DNA from: Annulohypoxylon bovei var. microspora
Lineage: Eukaryota > Ascomycota > Sordariomycetes > Xylariales > Hypoxylaceae
Direction of reading: 5' to 3'
NCBI GenBank assembly: GCA_022836615.1
Contig: MU405213.1
Location: forward strand, 248,001-312,000
Length of the DNA stretch: 64,000 nucleotides
The notes under the pieces are model-generated. The model was not told where the DNA came from. It did not search any database and was given only the letters and a program-made list of their open reading frames with translations. The position numbers and the translations under genes were made by a program. Below, piece after piece: positions 32,654 to 44,162 of the stretch (within the stretch, counting starts at the first letter, position 1; each line of letters begins with the position of its first letter).

Positions 32654-33345
32654 GCTTTCATGTAACCAGGTACCTACCTAGTACAGTATTTCGCTTAGTG
32701 CAGATACCTCGTTACTAACAAAATTCGTTGAATACGAGGACAAATGAAAATCGATTTTCTTTACGACGTTGAAAATCTTAACATCCATGCACATATATTA
32801 ATATCTACCTACTTACTAAGTAGATTCATATTAGGTATGTACCTTGTAGGCACATGGATATTCACGATGGTGATGTACCTGGGATGTTGTACCAAGTTAT
32901 GTAAGAACGCCACGATCCCATATAACTGCGCCACATGAAGCACAGAGCAACCCCAGACTACGCTAGCGGGCGCTAAAAGCTCTCGATATGGTAGGCGAGA
33001 ATCTCATCAGCCAATCACTTTCCGTACCGGTTTCGTGCAGCTCGTTTATCTCGGTTCTTCCCTGCAACCTTCCTTTAACTACAGTACATACCACAAACAT
33101 CCTTCTCACTTCACCCCCGGGCCATGAGGCGTCGTTCAACGTCCCAAGCTTGCCCGAATCATTCCGAAACATTGAGAGGTAGGATGATCATCACATATTT
33201 GGGTTATCATTGCTAAATAATTCATCTTTATGCTAACATTAGCCGTTTGACAGACTGAATCGTCTTTCGATAGTGTCGCCATTACGCCAACTCTCCCGAA
33301 GGCGGGTTCTAAGACCAAGGTTTCGGTCATCTGCTACTCGACGTC
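32654..33345. other. Intergenic upstream of ALG13
   Basis: No gene supported. A GAG|GTAGGA...CATTAG pair (about 33180-33242) could be an intron in the ALG13 leader. Confidence 0.4.
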
Positions 33346-34146
33346 ATGTCGGACATGAGCGCCTACGAGGAAGAGTTTCGCATCTATAAATGCGTTCTCG
33401 TCACCGTCGGTGCCAGTGCCAGCTTCAAGCCCCTCATCGAGGAGATGCTTTCCGACGCGTTCATCGCCAAGCTCAAGTCGCTGCAGTTCACTAATCTCAT
33501 CATCCAGTGTGGTCCCGATTTTGACTACTTCCAGTCGGCCAAGCCTCAGCCGGAAGCCATTGATGATCCCAACAGACTCAACGTGATTGGATTTCCGTAC
33601 AAGAAGGATCTCAAGCGCTGGTTTGCCCTCGCCGCGCCATCCACCACCCGTGAAACTGCGAAGCGAGCTAAGGGAGTCATCATAACTCATGCAGGTATGT
33701 ATTTTTTGAAAGCATGAACAGATCATTTCTCAATCACACACTAATATTCTACAATAGGTTCCGGAAGCATCCTCGATGCTCTCGATTATAACACCACTAT
33801 CATCGCAGTGCCCAACCCGGCACTCATGGGTAACCACCAATCGGAGATCGCCGATGATATGGAGGAGCAAGGATTTTTAACTCAGGGCAAGCTTGGGTAC
33901 GCTCCTTTCACTCATTCAGAACCACCTGTACATACATTTCTAGGCACGCATGAATTCTAACATTGAAACAGCTCCCTTGCGGACCTTCTCACCCAGGAAC
34001 TCCTGGACGCCCCTAAGAAGCAGTGGCCCCCTGAGCCCGAGCCTGACTCCGCGTGGCCGGGCGGTCTCTGGGATGTCATCGACTCCTTGATGCCCCAACG
34101 CCAAGTGGGAGAACCACAGAGAACGAGCATGTGCGTGTGCATGTAA
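33346..34146 (+). CDS. ALG13: UDP-GlcNAc transferase catalytic subunit Alg13
   Basis: Three exons, 33346-33694, 33758-33896 and 33972-34146; 220 residues (yeast Alg13 is 202). Alg13 is the soluble catalytic half of the enzyme adding the second N-acetylglucosamine to dolichol-PP-GlcNAc; Alg14 recruits it to the cytosolic face of the ER. Visible family features: VLVTVGASASF (residues 17-27), LIIQCGPDF, GVIITHAGSGSILDAL (nucleotide-sugar-binding GT28-type motif, restored across intron 1), and IAVPNPALMGNHQSEIADDM. The segment after residue 180 is Pro/Trp-rich and lineage-specific. ALG14 is not in the window. It lies convergent to AIP1. Confidence 0.95.
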
Positions 34147-34662
34147 AACTATGGATCCCTTCTAGAGTTCGTATGTTGATTTCGGCGTTTACGGATCGGC
34201 AGGAAGATACCCCAGTTGCAGACAGGCTGTTGCTTATTAGCTAGGCTACATAGACGGATGAATTATAATTTAGCTTGCGCCTTGGACTTGAATCACCTTG
34301 TGGTTTTTTACGTTGTCAGGTTGATAACGAGCTACTCCCTGGAGGCTAACGCAATGCCTACATAGAAAACAAACACGGGAGGATCGGTCAAAGTTAATTA
34401 TTGCCTACATGGAAGCGTACGCACTTACTTTCCTATAGTAGTTTTCCTAGGAGTATTGTTATCGGTAATTCACTCCGAAGTGACACATTGAAGAAAAAAC
34501 TATTCATTAGAATATCACAACTTTCTCAACGGTCAACCGAATAAGTTTATTCTCTCCCATATTTATTCATCACCATCATCAACGGTTCTAATAAAACACC
34601 AGGCTTAGCTAGGCTCCATCTCATACTATACCGTTCCCATCTCTCTATCCTCTCGCAATCGT
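34147..34662. other. Intergenic between convergent ALG13 and AIP1
   Basis: 3' flanks only, AT-rich, no gene supported. Confidence 0.5.
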
Positions 34663-36630
34663 TCATTGCAAACCCGCGACGTTCCAGATCTTGACGGCGG
34701 CATCTCCGCCCGTGCTAGCGACCTTCTTCCCGCCATCCACCCAGGCGACGCCGTAGACGCCGTCCTTGTGCGCATTGAGCGTCTTGACCCTGCTTCCCGG
34801 TTTCGCTAGGCTCCACACGAACACGTTTGTGTCCAGCGCCCCGCTGAGGGCGTGCGTGCCCGCGTCGTTCCACGCAATGCTTGTCACGCGGCCTGTGTGC
34901 GCCGACCACCGGTCCGTCGCAACCTCGAGGGTGCTCGTTTTGTACGCATAAATCTTGCCGGCCGTGTTACCCGCGGCGAGTAGGGAGCCGTCTTTTGAGA
35001 ACGCTAGAGCCGAGATCTGTGCTGTTGAGTTCTTGGCCTCGTGTGATTGTGTCAACTTATTAGTCGAATCTGCCTTGTACAACCGGACTGCGTTGTCGCT
35101 CAGACCCACAGCTACCAAGGTTCCATGAGCTGCGATTGCTGTCGGCTGGGAGTCGGCGATATCAAGCTTGCCTGCAAGCTGATCTTTGACGTAAATCTCG
35201 ACGCCGGCGACTGTTGCAACGTACACGCGTCCGTCTGCAGAAGCGACACCTTTGGGCTGCGCTGACAACTTTAGGGACTCCCCAGCAAATGTGTTTGCGG
35301 ATTCGTCGACTATACGTAGAGTGTCATCCCATCCAACGCTGTATGCTCGTCCGGTGCTTGAAGCGAATTCCGTCACTTGGTTTGTGTGACTCTGGCCATC
35401 TACAGAGCTACCCACTCCAGAAGTGACATCCCATTTGGTAACTCGGCCGTCAAAACTTCCAGTCCATAGGGTTTGGCCTTTACCATCTGATCCTACTCCT
35501 AGGGCTGTAATGCTTTTATTGTGCCCCTGGACAACCTTGATAGGCTGCGGGTTTCCTTCTACCAGGTAGTTTAGGTCTCCACCAAGACTGAGACTGATAA
35601 TCAGGCCGTCGCTGCGGCCATGTGGCCATACCACACCGACTTGCTGGTCCGGGACGCTGACGCCACCATCACCTCCGAATCTCCACGTTTGCGTAACTGT
35701 CCCTGTAGCCACATCCCATAGCTTGACAGTCTGGTCGGCACTAGACGTGACGAATCTCTTCGAGTCATTCGCCCAGCTGACGGCGAAAATACTACCGGTA
35801 TGCTCGCCCTCACCGATGGACTTTGTCGGCTCACCAGTCTTCCCATCGTATAGTTGGATTCGCTTGTCCGCGCCTACTGTAACGAGTGTCTCTCCATCCG
35901 GCGAGAATGCCGTGCTCAATACAAACCCCTTATGAAGACCCGTAGACTTCGAATTGAATTTGAATGGAGCGCCATGAAGAAAACACATAGCCATATCATC
36001 GCTGACAGTCGCGGCTCGAAGGGGCCTCAGTGGCCTCACGGCGACGGAGTTGATAACCTTAGAGTGACCGGATATCTCACCTACACTGTTTCCACTATCC
36101 GCGGTGATAGCATGTCCAAACCGTTCACGCCCATCACCGACCGCAATTATGCGCTGCGAATCACCATCCCATGCGATGTCATTAATGCGACCCGAGACGA
36201 TGTGATATTCGCCTAAACAGAGCGACGTGTTAGTTCAATCTCTAAAATATCAACACACTCCTGAGTCAGCAGACAATACCTTTAGTGTTCTCAGCTTCTA
36301 TCGAGTCCCATACACGGACTGAGCCTGACACATCGCCGCTGGCAACATAGAATCCACTAGGGGAGAACTTGGCTACAGTCGTTTGGGCTGTGTGGCCGGT
36401 ATATTGTTTACTATTGGAAGGATCATCGATGGACCGAACGAAGATTGATTTTCCCGACTGATATTACACCTATGTCAGGTCCACTGTTTGGTCCCTTGCT
36501 GCTAATGAGATACAAGAACACCTACAGCATAAGTTATCCTTTCCCCTTTGGCGTCGACCGACAGATGAGTCGGCTGTCCCCTCGTTGTCACTGGAGAAGC
36601 GGCAAGTATGTTTCCGATAGTTATCGACAT
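34663..36630 (-). CDS. AIP1: Actin-interacting protein 1 (WD40, WDR1 family)
   Basis: Three exons: 36630-36526, 36457-36280 and 36212-34663; 610 residues (yeast Aip1 is 615). Aip1 binds cofilin-decorated actin filaments and promotes severing and capping. The N-terminus (ASPVTTRGQPTHLSVD) and first blade (TGHTAQTTVAKFSPSG) match the family. Repeated GH...WD units run through both seven-bladed propellers, for example SSADQTVKLWDV and the C-terminal STGGDAAVKIWNVAGLQ. The 5' exons are short, and the intron phases (0, 1) restore YASGKS and ENTKGEYH. The last 300 bases are visibly more GC-rich than the 5' half. Confidence 0.95.
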
Positions 36631-37506
36631 TCCGGTTGATAATTTAGTATCTCAACTATTCTCATATAATAATGAATTTTTTATAAAGCTTTTTCGTTGT
36701 GAAAAGGCCTACAACAAAATAAAGTCAACTCTTTGGGCATTTATAGAGAGAAGCTTGGAAGTTTAGAAGCTTGTGAATGCGCAACGTTTATGGCTTGGTT
36801 AGTTAGGCATGGAGGGGCAGGGCAGAGGGGCAGTTTGACAGAATCCCTGTCAACGTTGCGGGGCAGCTTAAATGTCGTTTGCCTCCTTTATCGATAAGTG
36901 ACGCATCGCCCTTTTCTCCCAAGTCCAATAGTCCCATAACATCGACATGAACGATATCCATCTAGATGAAAAGAATAAAAAAGTCTATTAGCTAGTAGGA
37001 TGGCAGTTTATATTATTCCACGTACCTACCTAGTAGGGAAAGCAACCTCTGTGTTCATATGAAGAGAATGAAGGCTGTATTTGCACTGTGAGATATGAAG
37101 GTGATTGGGATAATTGCAGCGCCTTCGGCTAGCTTTTGAAGCCACTTTCGTCACTTTTTGCCCACAAGGTTATCATCCTAAATTTTATATCATTACGGAC
37201 TTCACAGATTATCAAGAGCCCTAAATTACAAGGAAACCCTTATTTAAGTACTACCGTGTCACGAACATTAAAGAAAAACCAAGACTGGGTCATATACTAG
37301 TGTTTCTTGTGGTACTATCTTTGCTGTGACTTCCATAGTCCATCACTATCAAGTTGTTTTTCTCAGTTAGTAGCCACGATGCGATGCAGAGCTCTCTAGA
37401 CTCTCGATATCAGAAAACACTCAAAAGAGGGCATAGACGTGAACATAGGTACTGAGGGAGCCGATATTCCGGGATCCCTGATGCCGCCCAGAGGTTCGTA
37501 GAGTGT
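36631..37506. other. Intergenic upstream of AIP1 / downstream of CCHC gene
   Basis: The AIP1 promoter is on the left, with AT-rich flanks. No gene supported. Confidence 0.5.
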
Positions 37507-39565
37507 TTACCACTGACTACCGGCATTGTTGCCCGCACTCGACTCGCCCATACCAGCTGACGAGTCTCCGCCCCAACCACCGCCGCTAGTTGCAGCGGCA
37601 GCGGGGAAGGCGCCTGACTCCCAAGCTTCTGAGGCAGCGGGAGCACCTCCATGAGCACCAGCGGGAGCACCTCCATGAGCACCAGCGGGAGCACTACCAT
37701 GAGCACCACCATGAGCGCCACCATGAGCACCACCATGAGCACCACCCTCGGTCTTGCCGCGGGAATGTTTGTCGGGAACCTCATCATCGACAGGCGCCAA
37801 TTCCGCCTTGCATCGAACTTGAGTGTGTCCCATCTGTCCACACTGGCTGCACTTCACTCGGCTATCTTTTTGGATGTTAGCCTTGTAATTAGAACATGCA
37901 GATAGGCAAATCGGCGGTACTTACAGTCACGAGGCTTGGGGCATTCCTTTGACACATGTCCGTACTCATCGCAGTTGCGGCATTGAATCTTCTTCTCGTT
38001 CGAGCAGTCTCGGGCATTGTGGCCCTCTTCGCCACAGTTGAAGCATGCGCGGCTACGACCGTCACCGCCTCCACCCTGGGGACAATCCTTGGCGAAATGG
38101 CCAGCTGAAGGAACCAGTTAGTCATACTTCTGATTGGGTTTAGAAAATAATAGATAACTCACTTCCACCACACTTGCGACACTCTAGATCAGCGGGGGCG
38201 CGACGAGGCTCGGGACCTATACGATTGTCAATAAGGAACTTGGGCGTGGTAATGCGACTTGCTTACACTCTGCAGCAATGTGGCCGTCCTGGCTATAATC
38301 ACGGGGTTAGTTATAGACAGTAATTAGATCGGACGATGTGCAGACTTACCCGCAATTCCTGCAACCATACCTGGTCTTGCGTGGCTCCGGACCTTTTTAT
38401 TGTTAGTAAGGGATGGAACTGAGGATACTTGATTCAACTTACAGTCGCGGATACGGTGGCCTGGAAGTTCGCAGTTGAAGCATGTGATGACAGGCTGCTC
38501 CTTCTCTTGCTTCTCTTGCTGGCATCGCTTCGAGATGTGACCGAGTTCACCACAGTTGTTGCACTTGGGCAGACCTCGTTCAACTGTTTCACCAGCATTT
38601 CGAAGACGCTCCACATTGATCTCTGCTGACTCGGGAAAGAGGTCGGCCTCACGGGGACGGAGCGGCTTGTCATTCCAGCGATAATGAACGCGGTACTCCT
38701 TGTTGAGGTTACCTTGAAGGTCCATATGAGTGTGGCCCGGCAACAGAGAGGGATTCTTGAGAGCCATCAAGTAGAATTGAACATTCTGGCCGCGGAACGA
38801 CTCCTCAAGATCAGCGTAAGTGATGTTCGGCTGACTCTTGACATACTCCTGGATACCTTCCTTGACATCCTCCAGATCCTTGTCAGCAATTCCACACATG
38901 ATCTTCTTCCAAGCGACCTCGGCTTCGACCTCACGGATTTGCGAGCGGTCAATCTTGCGAGCACCCTTGCATTCGAAGGCAATGTGACCTGTTCAAATTT
39001 ACGTTATTAGCTATCTGCGAACCTAAAGTATCGACTATTTAGAACTCTTACCTTCCTGGCCACAGTTGTTGCAGAGAGTAGGACCCTTCTCGGGGCAGTC
39101 CTTGGCCATGTGACCATTCTTGTGACAGTATCGACACTCTCCAGTGAACTCCTGGGGGGGAGCAGTAGGACAATTGCGGATCTGATGGCCTTCCTCGTTG
39201 CAGTGTCGACACTTCATAACAAGAGGCTTGGGACACTCAGACTTCTGGTGACTTAGGCATAGAGTTAGTTGGTATCATATAAGATAGGTTAGTTCGACTT
39301 ACCCTTCTACACCACAATTGAAGCAGGCTCGGCCACCTCCACCTCCGCCTCCGCCAACGCCGCCAGAATCGCCAAAGTCAGCACCGGCACGGGCATTGAC
39401 ATCGGCACCAGTAACGGAACCAGCAACGGAACCAGTAGCGGAACCAAAACCAGCACCGGCACTAGCACCGCCGCCGCCGCCGCCATCATTCCACTCATTG
39501 GCGAGAGAAGCGGGACCGGCGCCCCATTCTCCGCCAGGGGACTTTACGTCGGACCAGTCAGCCAT
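37507..39565 (-). CDS. CCHC zinc-knuckle nucleic-acid-binding protein with 11 knuckles
   Basis: Eight exons: 39565-39303, 39251-39052, 38988-38443, 38392-38350, 38292-38267, 38216-38163, 38104-37925 and 37865-37507; 556 residues. Eleven C-x2-C-x4-H-x4-C knuckles are present (four near residues 85-180, seven near 300-455), from CFNCGVEGHQKSEC to CSQCGQMGHTQVRC. A roughly 125-residue helical segment without knuckles lies between the groups. The protein starts with a Gly/Ala/Ser-rich leader and ends with Ala-His-Gly-Gly repeats and a Gly/Trp tail, as in RGG-type RNA binders. Relatives are CNBP, yeast Gis2 and S. pombe Byr3 (single-stranded RNA/DNA binding, translation control), but those have seven or so knuckles; this larger form is typical of filamentous fungi. 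Seven introns of 50-63 nt, several cutting through knuckles, make the last part a string of mini-exons (43, 26 and 54 nt). Confidence 0.88.
37646..37747 (-). repeat. In-frame 12-bp repeats coding Ala-His-Gly-Gly
   Basis: Degenerate tandem copies of a GAGCACCACCAT-type unit give the AHGG/APAG array near the C-terminus of the zinc-knuckle protein. Other frames across it also stay open (for example Met-Ser-Thr on the + strand), which is an artefact of the repeat. Confidence 0.85.
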
Positions 39566-41511
39566 GGCAATTGCTTGTAGAAAATCCTGGTTACTTGGTT
39601 AGTGTGACCATAGGTTATGGGAAGCAGCAAGCTTATCAAATCACTATGATGAAGTAGCAAGGGCGTATAAGAAAAAAAAGAAAAGGGATGTGCGGAGAGA
39701 GGTAAGGAGCGGAAGCATTCAAGGTGTAAGCTCTCAAAGATCTTAAGGGCCTAACAATGAATACTAACCTAGGAATTTATGTGTGATGTGATGGGTTTGT
39801 GTGATCAAGGATAATGGAAAGCGAATAGGATTGTCATAAAACAGAGGAGGAGCATTACTCCCAAGTTCGATGTTTCCGTTTTGTAGAATGGTGGGTGCCA
39901 ACTTCTCTACCCTATTCTAGGTACATAGGTAGGTAGGTAGGTAGGTACCTAGGCAGCGTAGATACAGAGAAAATAGCAGAGAAAAAGGTAAAAAGGAAAT
40001 GCTCAGGTATAAAGAGATATGTGTAGGTGGCATGAGAAAAGGTAGAGCAGCATGTGAGAAGCAGAAATTGATTAACATACCTGGGTACCTTAGAATGGTA
40101 ACAAGGAATAGAAAACAGAAAACACAAAGAAATGTGCAGGGCAACTTGAAGTTACTTTTGCACAAACGCAGTGGGTAGATGTATGGTCTCAACTTTCTGT
40201 AGTAGAAGACTACAGAGATGTTGAGAGGAAAGTGGGAGAGTTGATGTGTGAAGATGTGTGAAGATGATTTGTGATCAAGGGAAATCCTTGGGTGATAAAC
40301 AGAGAGGAGGGAGGAAGGAAGAGTAGAGCCTGGGCAGAAATTAAATATTCTTTAACTACAAGGTGGTGAAACTAAACATTCGTTAATGGGGCATTCGAAC
40401 TTCACTCCCAAGGAAACCGCGTCCCCTTATATGTGAGGCACGTGAAACGTCTCCGGCATAAGTAGGTACGTTCCAGGTATAGATATAATGGCATCACCGA
40501 TAGCACCTGCCTGACCATCATCTCAAAACGTAACTATACCTACTTGGGCGTTTAACCTTACATACTTATGTCCTAGACACTTGGAGACGAATTCTCAGGA
40601 TGACGGATCACAATAATAAATATGGACGAGGAAGTTCCTACGTGTCTACCGTCAGGAAATTTTGTGATGAGCTTATACATTTCGAACTCCATAAACTATA
40701 GATGAGATACCAAGCATAAAAGAGCCCAGTCTTTAGGGAGCCTCATAGTCACAGGTATTAAAACAGTTGACATTTATCTAGTCCTCCAAACATATGGATT
40801 ACTAAAGACAAATTGTTTCTATAATAAAAGCAACTATGTTTTAAATTATGATAGCAGGTACCTACCGTATATAATCAACAAACAACCTTGAAGCACATCG
40901 TGAATTAACCTATCTAACTAGTACCTAGGTGCCAGGTGTAATTGCGATTAAAAATAAAACAAACATTAAGTAAATAAGTATTAATAAGAAGCCGTCATTT
41001 TAAGTGTTAATCACTTAAACTTAATTAATAAGTATACGATTCCGTGGATTATATGTTATTACAAGAGATGTCCTAATATAGTTATAACTTGAATATTGTG
41101 AAGAGTTATTAAGAACTGTTACATTCATACGGACTTTTCGAATTATACCGAGGGTCAATTAATCGCGAGAAAAGTTTTATACCGATAGGTAACTACCTAC
41201 TATTTGGAATTAGAACTATGCCTCTTTATTCTAATTATATTGTTGTAAATAGGTACCTATTTGAGCTGATAAAACTGGGTTGTTTATCTCCCGACGTCGA
41301 TTACTTACCTTACTCATTAAGGTACGTTGCTTGGGATTTCTACTTTGATATTTTCTTGAATAATAGTATTAGGTAGTTAATTCTAGACAAAGCCTCTTAA
41401 GGTGCTAAAATTTCCATTATACGATCTAGAGAACTTCGGAAGGCGCATTATCACCGAAAAGTCATGTATCAGATCAAATATGTAAAAGCCTTGTAGACAC
41501 CTGAGAACTCG
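39566..41511. other. Gene-free, AT-rich upstream region of the CCHC gene
   Basis: The right two thirds (about 40.7-41.5 kb) are strongly AT-rich, with TTAAT/AATTAA runs. TAGGTACC repeats occur at 39917-39953, 40857-40865, 40921-40930 and 41250-41258. No gene, tRNA or transposon domain seen. Confidence 0.45.
39917..39953. repeat. TAGG tandem / GGTACC palindromic cluster
   Basis: Five consecutive TAGG units end in GGTACCTAGG, in the probable leader or promoter of the zinc-knuckle gene. Confidence 0.85.
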
Positions 41512-41594
41512 CTATCCCCTTGATTGGCAGTTGTCTTAATTAGAACCCCCCCTTATAAACCCCGCCTGAAGATAACTGCCAATTAAGGGGATAG
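41512..41594 (+). repeat. 83-nt hairpin with 25-bp stem
   Basis: Arms 41512-41536 and 41570-41594 are inverted repeats matching at 23 of 25 positions. Both mismatches become G-U pairs if the + strand is transcribed, so the RNA stem would be unbroken. The 33-nt loop carries a C8 run and CCCCGCC. It lies 202 bases before the aldo-keto reductase ATG, and a related GGGCGGGGTTTG occurs just downstream at about 41611. It could be a small fold-back element, a hairpin RNA precursor or a regulatory palindrome. Confidence 0.65.
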
Positions 41595-41795
41595 GTTACT
41601 GGACTAATGTGGGCGGGGTTTGCTGCCCGGGTTGCAGTGAGAGACATTGGACGTCCGGTAGCGCAATGCCTCTTTCACTTTTACGAAATAAACATATGAG
41701 AAGAGTGAATGAATTACAAATACGGTGTTCTCATTTCTAACACCTGGAACGAACGTATATAACCATTTTATATTTGTTTAATATATTCCCCTGGA

Positions 41796-43172
41796 ATGTC
41801 GGCCCCTTCCAACCTCCCGAAAATGACTTACCGTCTCCTGGGTCGATCCGGCCTCCAGGTTTCGGCCATATCCCTGGGTGGTTGGCTCACCTATGGCGGA
41901 CACGTTGATAATGGTGAGTCTTCCGGGCTCGTAGGTATACGGGCTGATTACTAACATGAAGCTGCAGAAAATACCTTCACATGTATGAAAGCCGCCTACG
42001 ACAGCGGTATAAACTTCTTTGATTGTGCCGAGGTCTACGCAGGTAAGATAATACCCTCGTGGGACCCTAGGGACAAGTCAAATTCCGTGGATTAATCTAG
42101 AGGGATTTTAGATGGCAAGTCGGAAGAAGTGATGGGTGAAGCGATCAAAAAATTTGGTTGGAAGCGCAACGACCTTGTAATCTCAACAAAGGTACCGCAT
42201 TGCCTTCCTTAACAACAGCTCCAGATTCTTGAGATTAGACACTGACACTACTCAAGATCTACTGGGGCGCTGCCTTTGGTGAAAACCCCGTGAACAACAA
42301 GGGCCTCAGTCGGAAGCATGTTATCGAGGGCATGAACGCCTCCTTATCTCGCCTGGGGCTCGAGTACGTGGACTTGATCTACGCCCACCGCCCAGACAGA
42401 CTAACGCCGATGGAGGAGACTGTTCGCGCCTTTAATCACCTGATCAACACCGGGAAGGCGCTGTACTGGGGCACATCAGAAGTACGTAACATCGAAAGTG
42501 CTTCCCCCTCTCCGACCTGTCTTGGAAGCGAGAACGTTCAGGTTAAGCTGAATGAGGAGTTATCGCTCTCGAGATATGCTTACCCCCCCTAAAACTCCTT
42601 GAAGAAATTATTGACTTCCGTTGTTATAGTGGAACGCGGACGAAATTGCCGCAGCATGGCGCCACGCCGATAGATTAGGTCTCATTGGCCCCGTCATGGA
42701 GCAGCCGCTCTACAATATGCTAGATCGCGAGAAAGTAGAGAGGGAGTTTGCGCACTTGTATCGGGAAGTCGGGCTAGGACTGACGGTCTTCTCACCGATG
42801 AAATCGGGTATCCTCACTGGAAAGTATAGAGACGGAATCCCCTCCGACTCGCGATTCGCTCAAGAGTCAGTCGAATTTATCGCCGGGTTCTGGAAGCGGA
42901 CGGGCAAGGAGAAGTGGGACGGCATTATCGAGCAAGTGAACAAGCTGGAGCCGATCGCGAATCAACTGGGTATCAAACAGAGCCAGCTAGCCCTGGCATG
43001 GGTACTCAAGAACCCTAACGTGAGCTCAGCTATAACAGGAGCGAGTACTGCGGAGCAGGTCTATGAGAATGTACGGGCTCTTGAAGCCGTAGATAAGCTG
43101 ACGCCCGAGATCTTGGCTAGGATTGACGAGATACTGGGGAATAAACCGCCGGCTGTCATTGAAAGATATTAG
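41796..43172 (+). CDS. Aldo-keto reductase, voltage-gated K+ channel beta-subunit type
   Basis: Five exons, 41796-41913, 41968-42042, 42112-42191, 42257-42481 and 42630-43172; 346 residues, the usual length. It is a (beta/alpha)8 barrel NADPH oxidoreductase of the Kv-beta (AKR6) branch. Catalytic tetrad: Asp and Tyr in FFDCAEVYA, Lys in VISTKIYWG, His in IYAHRPD. Other marks are YRLLGRSGLQVSAISLGGW near the start, ALYWGTSEWNADEI across intron 4, EQPLYNMLDREKVE and FSPMKSGILTGKY. Fungal members reduce aldehydes/ketones; a channel partner is not established. The ATG at 41796 is chosen; an in-frame ATG at 41823 gives MTYRLLGRSG and may be the main start in relatives. GC-rich CCCCGC motifs and the hairpin lie upstream. 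Confidence 0.93.
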
Positions 43173-43640
43173 AATTGTAGCTCTTGTATCGTCTACTGTT
43201 TATAGATAGAAGTGTTCAAAAATAAAAGTAAAAATACTGACGTAGATGACTCTCAATGAACGTCTCTTAGCAGCTCAGTTGCGATTTTTTAATTATTTAA
43301 AAAAAACCCCCCCAAAAAACACATCGAGTAAACTCAATTAGTGAGACTCAAAAGCGCAGGAAAGTGTTAGTATTCATCGAGAATAGATATAGAATGCCTC
43401 CGATACACCTGATGTCAATCCGAGGCAAATACCACGCAATACCGACTCCTATCCTATGATAACCAATTAACTATGCAACCCAATCTACCAATATATTGGA
43501 TCGCTATCCGACATAGCCCCTTTGATCTAGGGTTCAACGACCCCATTTAACTTCATATTTTATCATATGCTACCCCCAACTCCTTTGCCATATGCAGATA
43601 CATTGTTCCGTTCAATCCCATTATACTTCATACATAACAT
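43173..43640. other. Intergenic between convergent genes
   Basis: 3' flanks, with an A8C7A6 homopolymer run near 43301-43318. No gene supported. Confidence 0.5.
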
Positions 43641-44162
43641 TCAATTTGAGCTTAAAAGCGCTCTCGGGGGTAGTTCCGGTAGATTCGAGGTTGAGGTCGG
43701 CGCTGTGGATGAAGACTGATCCGCTCCTCGTTGTAACTCGGCGTAAGCTGGTGGTCTACTTGTGCTAGCGCCCTCCGTCGCCATGATACCTGGCGGTTGT
43801 TGTATAGGTCTTAATTCCACGCCTTCCGTGTCCTCGGGCTGTTTCTGCGGTGCGGTGTATGCCGGTGGCGCTTCGCCCAACTCATTTAATCCTTCTTCTC
43901 TGCTGCCCAGCCCAAAGCCCAGCCGCCTTTGTCCCCTTTCCCGTCGCTCATTCGGCGGCCTCGGCCTCGGTCTCCGCCCCATCGCTTCTATATCTTGTTC
44001 CAAAGCGTTGGTGCCGTATAGCATGCGCAGCTTCTTGCGTCGACGATAACGGTAACACATGAGTAGCGTTCCGCCGCCAACAAATATGATGAGCGGAACC
44101 AACACCCACGAGAAAGGATATGTCGAGAAGATATTGCCAGAGTCGTCGTCGTCCGTATCCAT
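43641..44162 (-). CDS. Single-pass membrane protein with PPxY motifs
   Basis: A single exon of 173 residues. A short acidic N-terminus (MDTDDDDSG) is followed by one strong transmembrane helix (about residues 16-39, VLVPLIIFVGGGTLLMCY) and an Arg/Lys stop-transfer patch (RYRRRKK), placing the roughly 130-residue C-terminus in the cytosol. That tail contains two Pro-Pro-Ala-Tyr motifs (APPAYTA and RPPAYAE), the WW-domain ligand recognised by Rsp5/NEDD4 ubiquitin ligases, separated by about 50 residues. No known orthologue comes to mind. A role as a ubiquitin-ligase adaptor is inference from the motifs. Confidence 0.72.
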   Translation of the reverse strand: MDTDDDDSGNIFSTYPFSWVLVPLIIFVGGGTLLMCYRYRRRKKLRMLYGTNALEQDIEAMGRRPRPRPPNERRERGQRRLGFGLGSREEGLNELGEAPPAYTAPQKQPEDTEGVELRPIQQPPGIMATEGASTSRPPAYAELQRGADQSSSTAPTSTSNLPELPPRALLSSN

